Origin: Bacillota bacterium
GTDB lineage: Bacteria > Eremiobacterota > SpSt-956 > JAKJGF01
Length of the DNA: 19,986 bases
Direction: 5' to 3'
Assembly (NCBI GenBank): GCA_029555925.1
Contig: JAKPQU010000169.1
Span: 1 to 19,986, forward strand
A program made the translations under genes and the position numbers. A model generated the notes under the pieces. The model ran no database searches. It saw only the letters and a program-made list of their open reading frames with translations, and was not told the origin of the DNA. How positions within the stretch are numbered: position 1 is the stretch's first letter; each line of letters starts with the position of its first letter. This document shows positions 6,963 through 16,172 of this stretch, piece by piece.

Positions 6963-8069
6963 ATGAGGCTGTTGATAATTTTCCTTGTTATATCTTTATT
7001 TACCGTCCCTGTCCATTCTTCTTTATATGAACGTAAAACCATTTCAACAGAATGTTCTCCCAAAGGTGTTATTATGTCTCCTGACGGTAAGTCGGCCTGT
7101 GTAATGAATCTGGAAAGTTGTTCCATTACTGTGTATAATACTGATACAGGCAAAGTAAATTATACAATATATTTTCCTCAGACCTCTGCAGAGGGATGGG
7201 ATTATAAGACGGAGTCCCCTGTGCCTTCTGTCGCTCAGAAACCGGTAGAAGGAGCCTTTACTCAGAATGGCCGTTATTTATGGGTCAGCCTCCATAATGA
7301 TTCCTCTGTGGCAGTATTTGATATGGAAGGTTACAGGTTTGACTGTCTTGTATATAAAGATACGGTAAAGGCTACATTGAAATATGCAGACGGTACAGTA
7401 TGCAATAAATCTTATCTGAGGATTTCAGTAGGTAAAACTCCGAAAGTCATAAGTGTATCTCCTGACGAAAGAAGAGTGGCTGTTTCTAACTGGCATGGCA
7501 GATCAGTTTCAATTATTGACGGCAGAAATTTTAATGTTATTACTACCATACCTGTCAGCGAGGTTCCCAGAGGAATGGTGTTTAATAAAAATGGTTCTTT
7601 ACTTTATGTGGCTATTATGTATGGCAATTATATTGAAACAGTTGATACATTTTTATGGAAGAGAAAAGGATTTATATATGGTGTCGGAGCTGCCCCAAGA
7701 GATTTGATTATAGACAGAGAAGGTAGATATATCTATTGCTCCGCCAATCAGGGCAATAATATTGCCAGAGTGGATACATCCGATAATAAGGTAATTAATA
7801 CCGTTTATGTAGGTTCAGGGCCAAGAACTCTTGAATTCAGCCCTGATGAAAAAACAATTTATGTATGCTGTTATAAATCAAACAGTTTATATGCAGTGGA
7901 TGTAAAAACATTTAAAGTTATAGATATATTGTCTACCGGTATGGAACCTGTAGGAATCGCCATAGTGCCTTCAGGGGCTATGTGGGTTACGGATCAGGGA
8001 GATAATACATTGAGTGTATTTCAACGCAAAACCTGTGCAAAGAATTTATCGGTGACAGAACGTATATGA
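6963..8069 (+). CDS. exported YVTN-type beta-propeller protein
   Basis: The 368-residue protein has a Sec signal peptide (about 1-19, MRLLIIFLVISLFTVPVHS) and then a chain of roughly 40-residue repeats of the YVTN/YncE type. Typical repeat segments are SPDGKSACVMNLESCSITVYNTDTGKV, SPDERRVAVSNWHGRSVSIID, DREGRYIYCSANQGNNIARVD and SPDEKTIYVCCYKSNSLYAVD. These form a seven-bladed propeller in known homologues and usually bind partners or ligands outside the cytoplasm; no enzymatic residues are recognised. The start at 6963 is preferred because AGAAAGGA precedes it and the signal peptide then begins at residue 1. The longer frame from 6894 translates a repeat array. It lies 61 nt before the first TPR gene on the same strand and may be co-transcribed. 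Confidence 0.88.
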   Translation: MRLLIIFLVISLFTVPVHSSLYERKTISTECSPKGVIMSPDGKSACVMNLESCSITVYNTDTGKVNYTIYFPQTSAEGWDYKTESPVPSVAQKPVEGAFTQNGRYLWVSLHNDSSVAVFDMEGYRFDCLVYKDTVKATLKYADGTVCNKSYLRISVGKTPKVISVSPDERRVAVSNWHGRSVSIIDGRNFNVITTIPVSEVPRGMVFNKNGSLLYVAIMYGNYIETVDTFLWKRKGFIYGVGAAPRDLIIDREGRYIYCSANQGNNIARVDTSDNKVINTVYVGSGPRTLEFSPDEKTIYVCCYKSNSLYAVDVKTFKVIDILSTGMEPVGIAIVPSGAMWVTDQGDNTLSVFQRKTCAKNLSVTERI

Positions 8070-8088
8070 GGCAATTCTGTGATGCCTC

Positions 8089-8103
8089 GCGTCACGCGTC
8101 ACG
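8089..8103. repeat. short GTNAC array before the first TPR gene
   Basis: Two GTCAC units separated by GC, in the 61-nt gap between the propeller stop and the TPR start. They have the same sequence and orientation as the array at 6913-6941. Confidence 0.7.
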
Positions 8104-8130
8104 AATTATATTATTAAGGGGAAATATTTG

Positions 8131-11100
8131 ATGCATGATTCTGATAATCTGAAACTTTACCGTTCAATGGTAGAGTTAATACTGGAACATGAAGGTCTTA
8201 TTAATGATAAACAGAGGGAGGTGCTGAACAGGAAGGTAGATGAATGGCGATTACAAAGAGAAGATACTGACGCACTGGAATATGAGATAAAACAGAAATT
8301 TTTGCATTCAAAAAGCGACCCTGTTCTACAGCAGGCGAAAGCTATTGTACATAATATGAAATTCAAAGATTCTGACCTTCAGGACAGATTTGAATGTGAA
8401 GACTCCAGTTACTGGAATTCTAAAGGGAGAGAACTATCTATAAAAGGCCATTTTGAAGAAGCGGAAAAATGCTTTAATAAAGCTTTTGACCTGGATAGTG
8501 ATGATAGAGATACATGGCTTAATAAAGGGATTCTGGCGGGAATACAGAGGAAATATGACGAAGCAATTATATGGTTTGATAAGATGTTAGAAGCAGACCC
8601 GGAAGACGGAGGAGCCTGTTATTATAAAGGTTTTACCCTTTATCATCAGGGCAGATTTGAAGAAGCTGTAAAATATTATGATAAAACACTTGCCATGTTT
8701 CCTGAAGATCTCCTCTGCTGGACCTGCAGGGGACAGGCACTTGCAGGGCTTAAGAAATATGAAGAATCCATTGAGTGCTTCAATAAGGCTATTTCTATCG
8801 AGCCTGACTGCATAGAAGCCTGGTATAACAGAGGCCTTTCTTTTGCTTTACAGGGTCATTTCAAGGAGGCCATTCTCTGTTATGATAAGGTGCTGCAGTC
8901 TGTGCCCGATCATACTGATTCCCTGTTAAACAGAGGACTTTGTTTTTATTACATTAAAAAGTATGACGAATCTCTTAATTGTTATGACAGAGTAACCTCT
9001 GTTGAACCTGATAATATGTTTGCCTGGTATAATAAAGGTCTTGTTTTAACCGCTCAGGGGAAATATGAAGAAGCCCTGGTCTGTTATGATAAAGCATTGA
9101 ATATTGATCCCCGGTTTATCTATGCCTGGCATAACAGGGGAAATGCTCTTTATGGTATGGAGAAATATGAAGAAGCCCTTCTGTCCTATGATACAGTACT
9201 GGCAATTGATAATACCTATACAGGAGCCTGGTATAATAAAGGATTTATACTGGAAAGTCAGAAGAAATATGAAGAAGCTATTTATTGTTATGATAAAATA
9301 CTTGCCATTAAACCTGAATTCACTTCTGCCTGGATAAACAGAGGACTGTCTTTATATTATCAGGGTAAATATGATGATGCCATGTTATGTTATGACAGAG
9401 CCCTCTCAATAGATCCGGCACATACTGGCGGCTGGAATAATAAAGGTGTTCTTCTGCAGGCCAGAGGTAAATATGAAGAAGCAATATTCTGCTATGATAA
9501 AGCAATAGATTACGATCCTTTATATAAAACAGCCTGGCTTAACAGGGGAGATGTTCTGTATATTCAGGGTAAGTATGATGAAGCGATTCTATGCTACAAA
9601 AAAATACTGAATATGTCGCCCCTGGATATTGATACATGGAATAAACTTGGTATTGTATTGAAAATTCAGAAAAAATATGATGAAGCTATGTCCTGTTTTG
9701 AAAGAGCTTTAGAGAATAATCCGGCTTACACGGCAGCTTTGATTAATAAAGGGAATTTGCTTAAAGAATGTGGGAAATATGATGAAGCTCTGGATTCTTA
9801 CAATAAAGCCCTTTCTGTTAATCCTGATGACGATACGCCATGGATAAATAAAGGATTCTGCCTGTATACTGCGGGGCAGTATGACGAAGCACTGTTATGT
9901 TACAACAGAGCACTGGAAATCAATCCTGATTGCATACATGGCTGGAACGGTAAGGCCTTAATTCTGGAGTGCCTTCATAAATATGACGAAGCTCTTAAAT
10001 GTTATGACAGAGCCATAGAGATAGAACCTGACTACGGTGATCCGTGGAATCATAAAGGAATAATCTCATATAACCGGGGCCATTATGAAGAAGCCCTCTT
10101 TTGTTTTGACAGGTTCCTTGAGATAAATCCCATGTCACCTTCTGCCTGGAGCAGTAAAGGAGATGTTCTGGAACGACAGAATAACTATCAGGAGAGTATG
10201 TACTGTTACGATAAAGCAATAGAACTGGACAGCTCTTATATAAGGGCCTGGCATGGCAGAGGTATTATTTTAAAAAATACCGGTAAATATAATGAAGCAA
10301 TTATATGCTTTGATAAAATACTTGCACTGGACAGGGGCAATATTCCTGCCCTGGGTGATATGGCCGAGAGCCTCTTGCTTTCCGAAAAATATGAAGACGC
10401 ACTTTCATGTTACGATAAAGCTCTTGCTATAGCAGCAGATCATAATATAATAAGCACTATATGGTTCAGAAAAGGATATATTTTTGAAAGGTACGGAAAA
10501 TACGAAGAAGCAATTTTATGTTATAATAAAGCTATTGAGATTAATGAAAAGAATATGTTTGCCTGGAACAATAAAATTAATCTCTTATATAATCAAAAAA
10601 AATACACAGAAGCTATCAGGTGCTGTGACATGGCAATAAAGCTTTATCCTGATTGTGTTTTTGCATGGCTTACGAGAGGATTGTCCATGTATGAAACAGG
10701 AACATATGAAGAATCTCTTTCTTCTTTTGACAGGCTCCTCGACATTGAACCGGCAAATAGCTCTGCATGGAGCTATAGACTGCAGGCTATGGTTATGGTG
10801 GGAGTAGAACTTGATAAAAAAGGCAGGCATAGTGAAGCTATTCAGTACTACGATAAAGTACTGGATGTTAATCCTGAAAATGTTCATGCCTGGCTTAACA
10901 GGGGACAGAGTCTGTTTTTGCAGGGAAAATACGATGATGCTATAGAGTGCTGTTATAAAGCAATAAATATTGATCCTTTTTACAGTACAGGCCGGAATAA
11001 CCTGGGATATTATCTCTATAAAGTCGGTAAATATGAGGAAGCTTTAATCAATATAGATAAAGCGATAGAACTGGATCCTGCATACAGCGATGCCTGGGAT

Positions 11101-11343
11101 AGTAAAGGAGAAATACTCCTGTCTGCCGGAAAATATGCTGAAGCTCTTCTGTGTTATGACAGGGCACTCGGTATTAATTCCGAAGTGGCTGTCTACTGGT
11201 GCGGGAAAGGACATGCTCTGAAGGGGCAGAAAGAATACGAAAAAGCTATTGAATGCTACGAAAGAGCTTTAAAGATTGATCCTTACTGTGTAGAAGCTTT
11301 TAAGGCAAAAAATGATCTTATAAAAGGTAAAAAATATGAATGA
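8131..11343 (+). CDS. giant TPR protein 1 (28 tetratricopeptide repeats)
   Basis: The 1070-residue protein is almost entirely TPR. Twenty-eight consecutive 34-residue units from about residue 92 to 1055 follow the pattern aW-x-N-K-G-x-x-L-x-x-x-x-K-Y-E-E-A-x-x-C-Y-D-K-A-L-x-I-D-P. A few units are longer: about 36 residues for number 20 and 41 for number 24. Such superhelices bind other proteins; no enzyme domain or signal peptide is present, so a cytoplasmic scaffold is likely. The first 60 residues form a separate helical module (LYRSMVELILEHEGLINDK...) shared with the next gene, reminiscent of TerB-like helical domains. AAGGGG (8116-8121) favours ATG 8131, but TTG 8128 is also possible. The stop overlaps the next start by 8 nt. 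A Cys-Tyr pair in the second helix of most repeats suggests recent repeat amplification. Confidence 0.92.
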   Translation: MHDSDNLKLYRSMVELILEHEGLINDKQREVLNRKVDEWRLQREDTDALEYEIKQKFLHSKSDPVLQQAKAIVHNMKFKDSDLQDRFECEDSSYWNSKGRELSIKGHFEEAEKCFNKAFDLDSDDRDTWLNKGILAGIQRKYDEAIIWFDKMLEADPEDGGACYYKGFTLYHQGRFEEAVKYYDKTLAMFPEDLLCWTCRGQALAGLKKYEESIECFNKAISIEPDCIEAWYNRGLSFALQGHFKEAILCYDKVLQSVPDHTDSLLNRGLCFYYIKKYDESLNCYDRVTSVEPDNMFAWYNKGLVLTAQGKYEEALVCYDKALNIDPRFIYAWHNRGNALYGMEKYEEALLSYDTVLAIDNTYTGAWYNKGFILESQKKYEEAIYCYDKILAIKPEFTSAWINRGLSLYYQGKYDDAMLCYDRALSIDPAHTGGWNNKGVLLQARGKYEEAIFCYDKAIDYDPLYKTAWLNRGDVLYIQGKYDEAILCYKKILNMSPLDIDTWNKLGIVLKIQKKYDEAMSCFERALENNPAYTAALINKGNLLKECGKYDEALDSYNKALSVNPDDDTPWINKGFCLYTAGQYDEALLCYNRALEINPDCIHGWNGKALILECLHKYDEALKCYDRAIEIEPDYGDPWNHKGIISYNRGHYEEALFCFDRFLEINPMSPSAWSSKGDVLERQNNYQESMYCYDKAIELDSSYIRAWHGRGIILKNTGKYNEAIICFDKILALDRGNIPALGDMAESLLLSEKYEDALSCYDKALAIAADHNIISTIWFRKGYIFERYGKYEEAILCYNKAIEINEKNMFAWNNKINLLYNQKKYTEAIRCCDMAIKLYPDCVFAWLTRGLSMYETGTYEESLSSFDRLLDIEPANSSAWSYRLQAMVMVGVELDKKGRHSEAIQYYDKVLDVNPENVHAWLNRGQSLFLQGKYDDAIECCYKAINIDPFYSTGRNNLGYYLYKVGKYEEALINIDKAIELDPAYSDAWDSKGEILLSAGKYAEALLCYDRALGINSEVAVYWCGKGHALKGQKEYEKAIECYERALKIDPYCVEAFKAKNDLIKGKKYE

Positions 11344-13661
11344 GAAAAAATCTGATCAGATAAAACTTTACAGAGCTATGGTAGAGTTAATCTTTGAATA
11401 TGAAGGACATATAAGTGAAAAACAGCGGGAGATTTTGAATAAAAAATCGGAGGAATGGCAAATATCTCCTGAAGAATCCCGGACTATAGAAAAAGAAGTG
11501 TCAGAAGAAATAAAAAAGAAACATTCTGTTATGGATGAAGTCAGACATATTATTTTAGATAAAGAGTCGGAACTGGAAAAAAAGGAGCTATATATTCCGG
11601 AAGACGATAACGGAGATGTTATTTCTTTAATAGACAGCGGTATCTCATTCTTCAGGGAAGGGAATTATGATGAAGCTATACGATGTTTCGATCATGCCAT
11701 TAGTATTGACCCTCAGGACAGTATAGCCTGGTTTAATAAAGGTTTAACATTACAGAGTCAGAGCAGATACGAAGAAGCTCTGAAATGTTATGATAAAACC
11801 ATTGAATATGACCCCTATTCTTTTTCTGCATGGAATGAGAAAGGTATTATTTTAGATAATCAGGGAAAATATAAGGAAGCTATTGCCTGTTATGATAAAG
11901 TCATAGAGATAAAACCTGATTGTACCGAAGCTATAACTATGAAAGGTATTTCATTATATAATCAGGAAAAATATGAAGAGGCCCTTGTCTGTTATAATAA
12001 GGTTCTGCATCATGACCCGGACAATACCTATGTATTGAGTCTGAAAGGTTTTATTTTACAGCTTCAGGCAAAATATGAAGAAGCAGTAAAATGTTACGAT
12101 AGAATTCTTCTTCTGGAACCGAAAAATGTTTTTGTATGGCATACAAGAGGCAATTCTCTGGGGTTTCTATGGAAATATGAAGAAGCTCTCCGGTCTTATA
12201 ACAGAGCTCTCGAGTTTGAACCTGAGAATATTCATGTACTTGTTGATAAAGGAAAAATACTTACAAGAATGAAGAGGTATGACGAAGCTATTGAATGTTG
12301 CGATAGAGCTATAGAACATGACCCCTTGTATATCTATTCGTGGCCTATGAAAGCCTATGCTCTGTGCCGGAAGAAAAAATACGAAGAAGCACTTCAGTGC
12401 TGCAATAGAGCACTTGAGATTGACCCCGGCCATATTTATGCCCTTGGCACTAAAGGGACTGTATTTGAAGAAAATAAAAAATATGATGAAGCTATGAAGT
12501 GTTTTGACAGAATTCTGGAGATTGATCCTTTATGTATTTCAGCCCTTAACAGTAAAGGTTCTGTTTTAATGAAACAGAAAAAATATGATGAAGCCATAAA
12601 GTATTTTGATAAAATAATAGAAATTGACCCGACTAATAGTCTTCCATGGAACAGCAAGGGACTTGTTCTGGCTAAAAAGAAACAATATAAAGAAGCAATG
12701 GTTTATCTTGATAAAGCAATAGAACTTGAAACGAAACATGTTTATGTATGGGCTACAAAGGGTACTGTACTGGTTGAACAGAGAAAATATGAAGAAGCAC
12801 TCTACTGCTACAATAAAGCACTGGAACTTAATCCTGAACCGGCTCATATATGGAACAATATCGGTTTACTCTTTGCCAAAAAGAGAGATTACAAAGAAGC
12901 TATGAAATATTTTGACAGGGCTCTGGAACTGGATTACAGTGAATACACATGGTATGATAAGGGAAATACTTTATATGTACAAAAGCATTATAAAGAAGCC
13001 ATTAAGTGTTATGATAAAGCAATAGAGATTGATCCTGAATTTACCATTGCGTGGAGTGCAAAAGGTGTTGTGTTGTCAGAAGAGGGAAAGTTTGAAGAAG
13101 CTCTTGTGTGCTGCAATAAAGCCATAGATATGGACAGTGAAGATTTCTGCCTCTGGATTGATAAGGGATATGCCCTTGATAAAGCATACAGACATGAAGA
13201 AGCTATTGAATGTTATAATATAGCTGTTGACCTTGAACCTGAAAGCACTATGGCATGGAATAACAGAGGATATAGTCTTTATAAACTTGGAAGAACTGAT
13301 GAAGCCATGAAAGATCTAAAAAAAATCACTTGACATAGAACCTGATAATTCCTTCGCCTGGGATAGTATGGGAGAAGTCTTTGTATCTGCCGGCAATTAT
13401 GAAGAAGGTTTTAAATGTTATGATAAAGCTCTTGAAATTGATCCTGACTATACAACCACTCTTTATAATAAAGGTAATGCTTTCGCAAAACTCGGTAAAT
13501 ATGAAGAAGCTCTGGCCTGTTATAATAAAGCTATTGAGTGTGAACCGGCTTATATAGATGTCTGGAATAGCAAGGGAGAACTGTTAAAGAAAATGGGAGC
13601 CATAGAGGATGGAGAGAAGTGTTTCAGTGAGGCTATGAGGCAGAAAATTTTAAACTGGTAA
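11336..13661 (+). CDS. giant TPR protein 2 (20 repeats), interrupted by a frameshift
   Basis: As written, the frame opened at 11336 stops at 13333 after 665 residues. One extra A in the run 13318-13325 causes this. With seven A the reading continues as DLKKSLDIEPDN, an exact TPR consensus, to a TAA at 13659-13661, giving 774 residues. The restored protein has the same N-terminal helical module as its neighbour (LYRAMVELIFEYEG, about 10-60), a charged linker, then 20 repeats of 34 residues from about 94 to the end. Sixteen are intact before the break, one spans it and three follow. The start ATG lies inside the end of TPR gene 1 (8-nt overlap), which indicates translational coupling. Whether the shift is real (pseudogene, slippage or phase variation) or an assembly error cannot be told from one sequence. 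Its function is presumably scaffolding with the paralogue. Confidence 0.85.
13318..13325 (+). other. A8 tract at the frameshift in TPR gene 2
   Basis: Eight A follow GATCT. With seven A the TPR reading frame continues across the site; with eight it meets TGA at 13331-13333, two codons beyond the tract. Runs of this length are prone to polymerase slippage and to sequencing error. Confidence 0.85.
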
Positions 13662-13692
13662 TAGAGAAAGGAATTTATATATAATATTTACA

Positions 13693-13706
13693 AATTGTTA
13701 ACAATT
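13693..13706. promoter_or_regulatory. perfect 14-bp palindrome upstream of the intracellular-type amylase promoter
   Basis: AATTGTTAACAATT is fully self-complementary and ends 5 nt before the -35 box at 13712. This is a good geometry for a dimeric regulator site. The regulator is unknown. Confidence 0.45.
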
Positions 13707-13725
13707 AAAGATTGAAATAATCTTT
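13707..13725. terminator. hairpin between TPR gene 2 and the amylase
   Basis: AAAGATT (13707-13713) pairs exactly with AATCTTT (13719-13725) around a 5-nt loop, but no clear T-run follows. It overlaps the -35 box of the next promoter, so it may be an operator rather than a terminator. Confidence 0.3.
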
Positions 13726-13740
13726 CTAAGGGTTTATACT
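13712..13740 (+). promoter_or_regulatory. sigma70-like promoter of the amylase at 13780
   Basis: TTGAAA (13712-13717), a 17-nt spacer and TATACT (13735-13740) are close to consensus and correctly spaced. The start codon is 40 nt further on, with AAGGA at 13766-13770. Confidence 0.65.
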
Positions 13741-13779
13741 ATAATAAAATAATTATAAGTTGCATAAGGATGTGAGTTT

Positions 13780-15954
13780 ATGAAAATTAATAGTACCGGG
13801 ATGCCAGCAGGGAATGTAACTATTGATAAATCTAAAACTGTTAAAGAAGAAAATCCTTTTAATGTTTCAGATACGTTAGCAGGAAGCACTTCTGGTGACA
13901 GTGGATTGATGAAAGACCTCAAAAATTTAAGTGAATTAAGCAAAAAGGCCTCTTCTTCGGGAGAGACTTTTGTGGATATGCCAAAAACTATTTATTTTAA
14001 AACCACCCAGAATGATCAGTACAGTCTTTCTGATGGTTTTGACGGCAGCAGAGACATTGTTGCAGTCGGTTCCCACGAAGGCAGTCCTGCCGAGCCATAT
14101 CATTTTATCGTAAAATTCAGAGATCTTCAGCCAAATGCAGAACTGGGTAATCTTGATACCTATGTGTTGCTCGATATGGGAAAAGGTACAAAAACAGAAT
14201 TGCCCGATGGCATAAAGGGTAAGACGGAAAAACCATGGCAGCTTGCCATAGCCGCCTATGACAACAAGAATTTTAATGTTTATGATGATAAGGGAAATGC
14301 TCTGGATAAAAGCATAGTGAAAAATTTAAAATATGATTCTGCAAAAGGTACTCTTGAGTTTGATGTAGATAAAGGCACTCTGAGAGAAAGAGGCTGGCAG
14401 GATCTGAAGGGTATGGATATGCAGGTTTTAACGACAAAAGATTTTGTAAAACAACCTACAGACACTATTGACAGGGCTCCTGATAAGCCATGGGTAAAAG
14501 GCGGAACTATGGCCAGACAGCTCAATACAAATCCTTATGAAAACCCTGATAAAATAGAAGACTGGGGCGGAAAAGATATATATTTCGTATTTACCGACAG
14601 ATTCAGTGATGGAGATACGACCAATAATATAAATGTAGATAAAAAAGATCTCGGTAAATTCCACGGAGGAGACCTGCAGGGTGTTATAGATAAACTCGAT
14701 TACATAAAAGATCTCGGCATGTCATCCATATGGCTTTCTCCCACCATGGAAAATCAGGATTTCTTCGTAAATGAAAATAATGCAGGCTATCATTATTACT
14801 GGCCTGTTGATATGTTTAAAGTAGACAAACATCTCGGTGATATGAGTAAATTTGAAGAGATGATTTCCAAGGCTCATGAAAAGGGTATAGAAGTTCTTCT
14901 GGATATACCTTTAAATCATCTTGCCTGGGAACATCCTCTGAAAAAAGAGAAACCAGAGTGGTTCCATAATATAGGAGATGTGAAAAACTGGGATGACCCC
15001 TATGAAGCAGAAAACGGTTCCATTTTCGGTCTTCCCGATCTCGCACAGGAAAAACCTGAAGTATATGATTATCTGTTAAATACAGCTAAATTCTGGATGG
15101 ATAAAGGTATTGACGGTTTCCGTCTTGATGCTGTGAAGAATATACATTTCCCATTCTGGTCAAAGTTTGATCAGGATGTACATAAATATGCGGCGGAAAA
15201 GCTTGGGAAACCGGATTTCTACCTCATAGGAGAATGTTTTGACGGAAGAGTATGGAAGGTTAACGATTATCAGAGAGAAGATATGGACGGTCTCTTTGCC
15301 TATCCTGAAAAATTCGTAACCCATGAAGTTATTGCTCATGACGGAAGCATGAAAAAACTTGCAGCAGTAGTTGATGAAGGTAACAAGAAATATCAGTCCC
15401 CTGAACTCATGGGAGGTTTTATAGATAACCATGATACAGAGAGATTTTTAAGCGCCTGCGGCGGTAATAAAGATAAATTCAAGCTTGCCCTTGATTTCCT
15501 CTTTACCCTTAACCGTATACCTACAATTTACTACGGAACTGAAGTAGCCATGGACGCCACTCCTCCTCCGGGACAGGAAAATGTTGGATGGCCTGCTACA
15601 AGTAGGAAGGATATGGAATGGGGAAAAGATCCCGATATGCTGAAGCATTTCACAAAATTAAGCAGTCTGAGGAATGGTTCGGAAGCATTAAAACATGGCG
15701 ATTTCAAGGAAATGTGGGTAGATGATAAGGTTTATGCTTATGGGAGAAATCATCCTCTTCAGGAAGGCATAGTGGTTTTAAATAACGGTTATGACGGACA
15801 GCAGAGAGATATTCCTCTCACACCTGAAAACCGTCTGATTAAAGATGGAACTGTGCTTGTAGACAGTCTTACCGGAGAAAAAGTTACAGTCCAGAACGGC
15901 AGGATACATGTAAATTTACCTGCTAAAGGTGCAAGAATTTATTTTCCCGAATAA
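13780..15954 (+). CDS. GH13 alpha-amylase-family enzyme without signal peptide
   Basis: This 724-residue enzyme should hydrolyse or rearrange alpha-1,4/1,6-glucans. The GH13 barrel runs from about residue 264 (KDIYFVFTDRFSDGD) to 600. It carries region I DIPLNH (375-380), region II GFRLDAVKN with nucleophile Asp450, region III GECFD with acid/base Glu485, and region IV IDNHD with Asp552. A beta-sandwich (about 600-724) closes the protein. Residues about 65-225 look like the DOMON-like module found with glucodextranase and amylopullulanases (DGFDGSRDIVAVG, then repeated beta strands), possibly glucan binding. The first 60 residues are Ser/Lys/Asp-rich, apparently disordered, begin MKINSTGMP, and contain no Sec signal. 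This is odd because relatives with that module are usually secreted. AAGGA is 9 nt before the ATG. It has its own promoter and a strong terminator. Confidence 0.9.
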   Translation: MKINSTGMPAGNVTIDKSKTVKEENPFNVSDTLAGSTSGDSGLMKDLKNLSELSKKASSSGETFVDMPKTIYFKTTQNDQYSLSDGFDGSRDIVAVGSHEGSPAEPYHFIVKFRDLQPNAELGNLDTYVLLDMGKGTKTELPDGIKGKTEKPWQLAIAAYDNKNFNVYDDKGNALDKSIVKNLKYDSAKGTLEFDVDKGTLRERGWQDLKGMDMQVLTTKDFVKQPTDTIDRAPDKPWVKGGTMARQLNTNPYENPDKIEDWGGKDIYFVFTDRFSDGDTTNNINVDKKDLGKFHGGDLQGVIDKLDYIKDLGMSSIWLSPTMENQDFFVNENNAGYHYYWPVDMFKVDKHLGDMSKFEEMISKAHEKGIEVLLDIPLNHLAWEHPLKKEKPEWFHNIGDVKNWDDPYEAENGSIFGLPDLAQEKPEVYDYLLNTAKFWMDKGIDGFRLDAVKNIHFPFWSKFDQDVHKYAAEKLGKPDFYLIGECFDGRVWKVNDYQREDMDGLFAYPEKFVTHEVIAHDGSMKKLAAVVDEGNKKYQSPELMGGFIDNHDTERFLSACGGNKDKFKLALDFLFTLNRIPTIYYGTEVAMDATPPPGQENVGWPATSRKDMEWGKDPDMLKHFTKLSSLRNGSEALKHGDFKEMWVDDKVYAYGRNHPLQEGIVVLNNGYDGQQRDIPLTPENRLIKDGTVLVDSLTGEKVTVQNGRIHVNLPAKGARIYFPE

Positions 15955-15963
15955 GTGATAGAT

Positions 15964-16006
15964 AAAAATGAGAGGTGAGATTTTATCTTATCTCTCATTT
16001 TTTTTT
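15964..16006 (+). terminator. strong intrinsic terminator after the first GH13 gene
   Basis: AAAAATGAGAG (15964-15974) pairs with the CTCTCATTTTT that follows an inner, partly G-U-paired stem, and nine T (15998-16006) complete it. It starts 10 nt after the stop codon. Confidence 0.88.
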
Positions 16007-16058
16007 AGAACTACTCTAAAAGGATTAATGGACATACAGGGAGAATGTACATAACGGA

Positions 16059-16077
16059 CGTAATGCTTACTATTACG
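16059..16077. repeat. small hairpin next to the shared upstream element
   Basis: CGTAAT (16059-16064) and ATTACG (16072-16077) can pair around a 7-nt loop. It directly precedes copy 2 of the shared element. Confidence 0.3.
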
Positions 16078-16087
16078 GAATGAACAG

Positions 16088-16132
16088 ATTTTCATACTTC
16101 GTTGTGACCTCTCAGAGCATAAGTGTTATAAA
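16088..16132 (+). promoter_or_regulatory. element shared with the kinase upstream region (copy 2)
   Basis: Matches 119-152 at 27 of 34 positions, starting GATTTTCATA and including GTTGTGACC, then resumes at TATAAA (16127-16132). TTGTGA (16102-16107) and TTATAA (16126-16131) are 18 nt apart and could form a promoter for the secreted amylase whose start lies at 16173. Confidence 0.45.
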
Positions 16133-16172
16133 ATTTGTTTTTTACTTTATAAATCAGGAGGGTTTCTATAAG

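Noticed and set aside
10595..10602. A second A8 tract as a possible frameshift
   Set aside because: The TPR frame runs through it correctly (QKKY), so there is no break.
8400..13660. Regular DNA repeats with about 102-bp spacing
   Set aside because: These are the codons of 34-residue TPR units in open reading frames, not a non-coding array.
13368..13661. Separate small TPR gene starting at 13368
   Set aside because: Its first codon falls mid-repeat and the frame joins the upstream gene exactly if one A is removed at 13318-13325.
16080..16172. Longer secreted amylase start at 16080
   Set aside because: It would bury the signal peptide, and AGGAGGG directly precedes the start at 16173.
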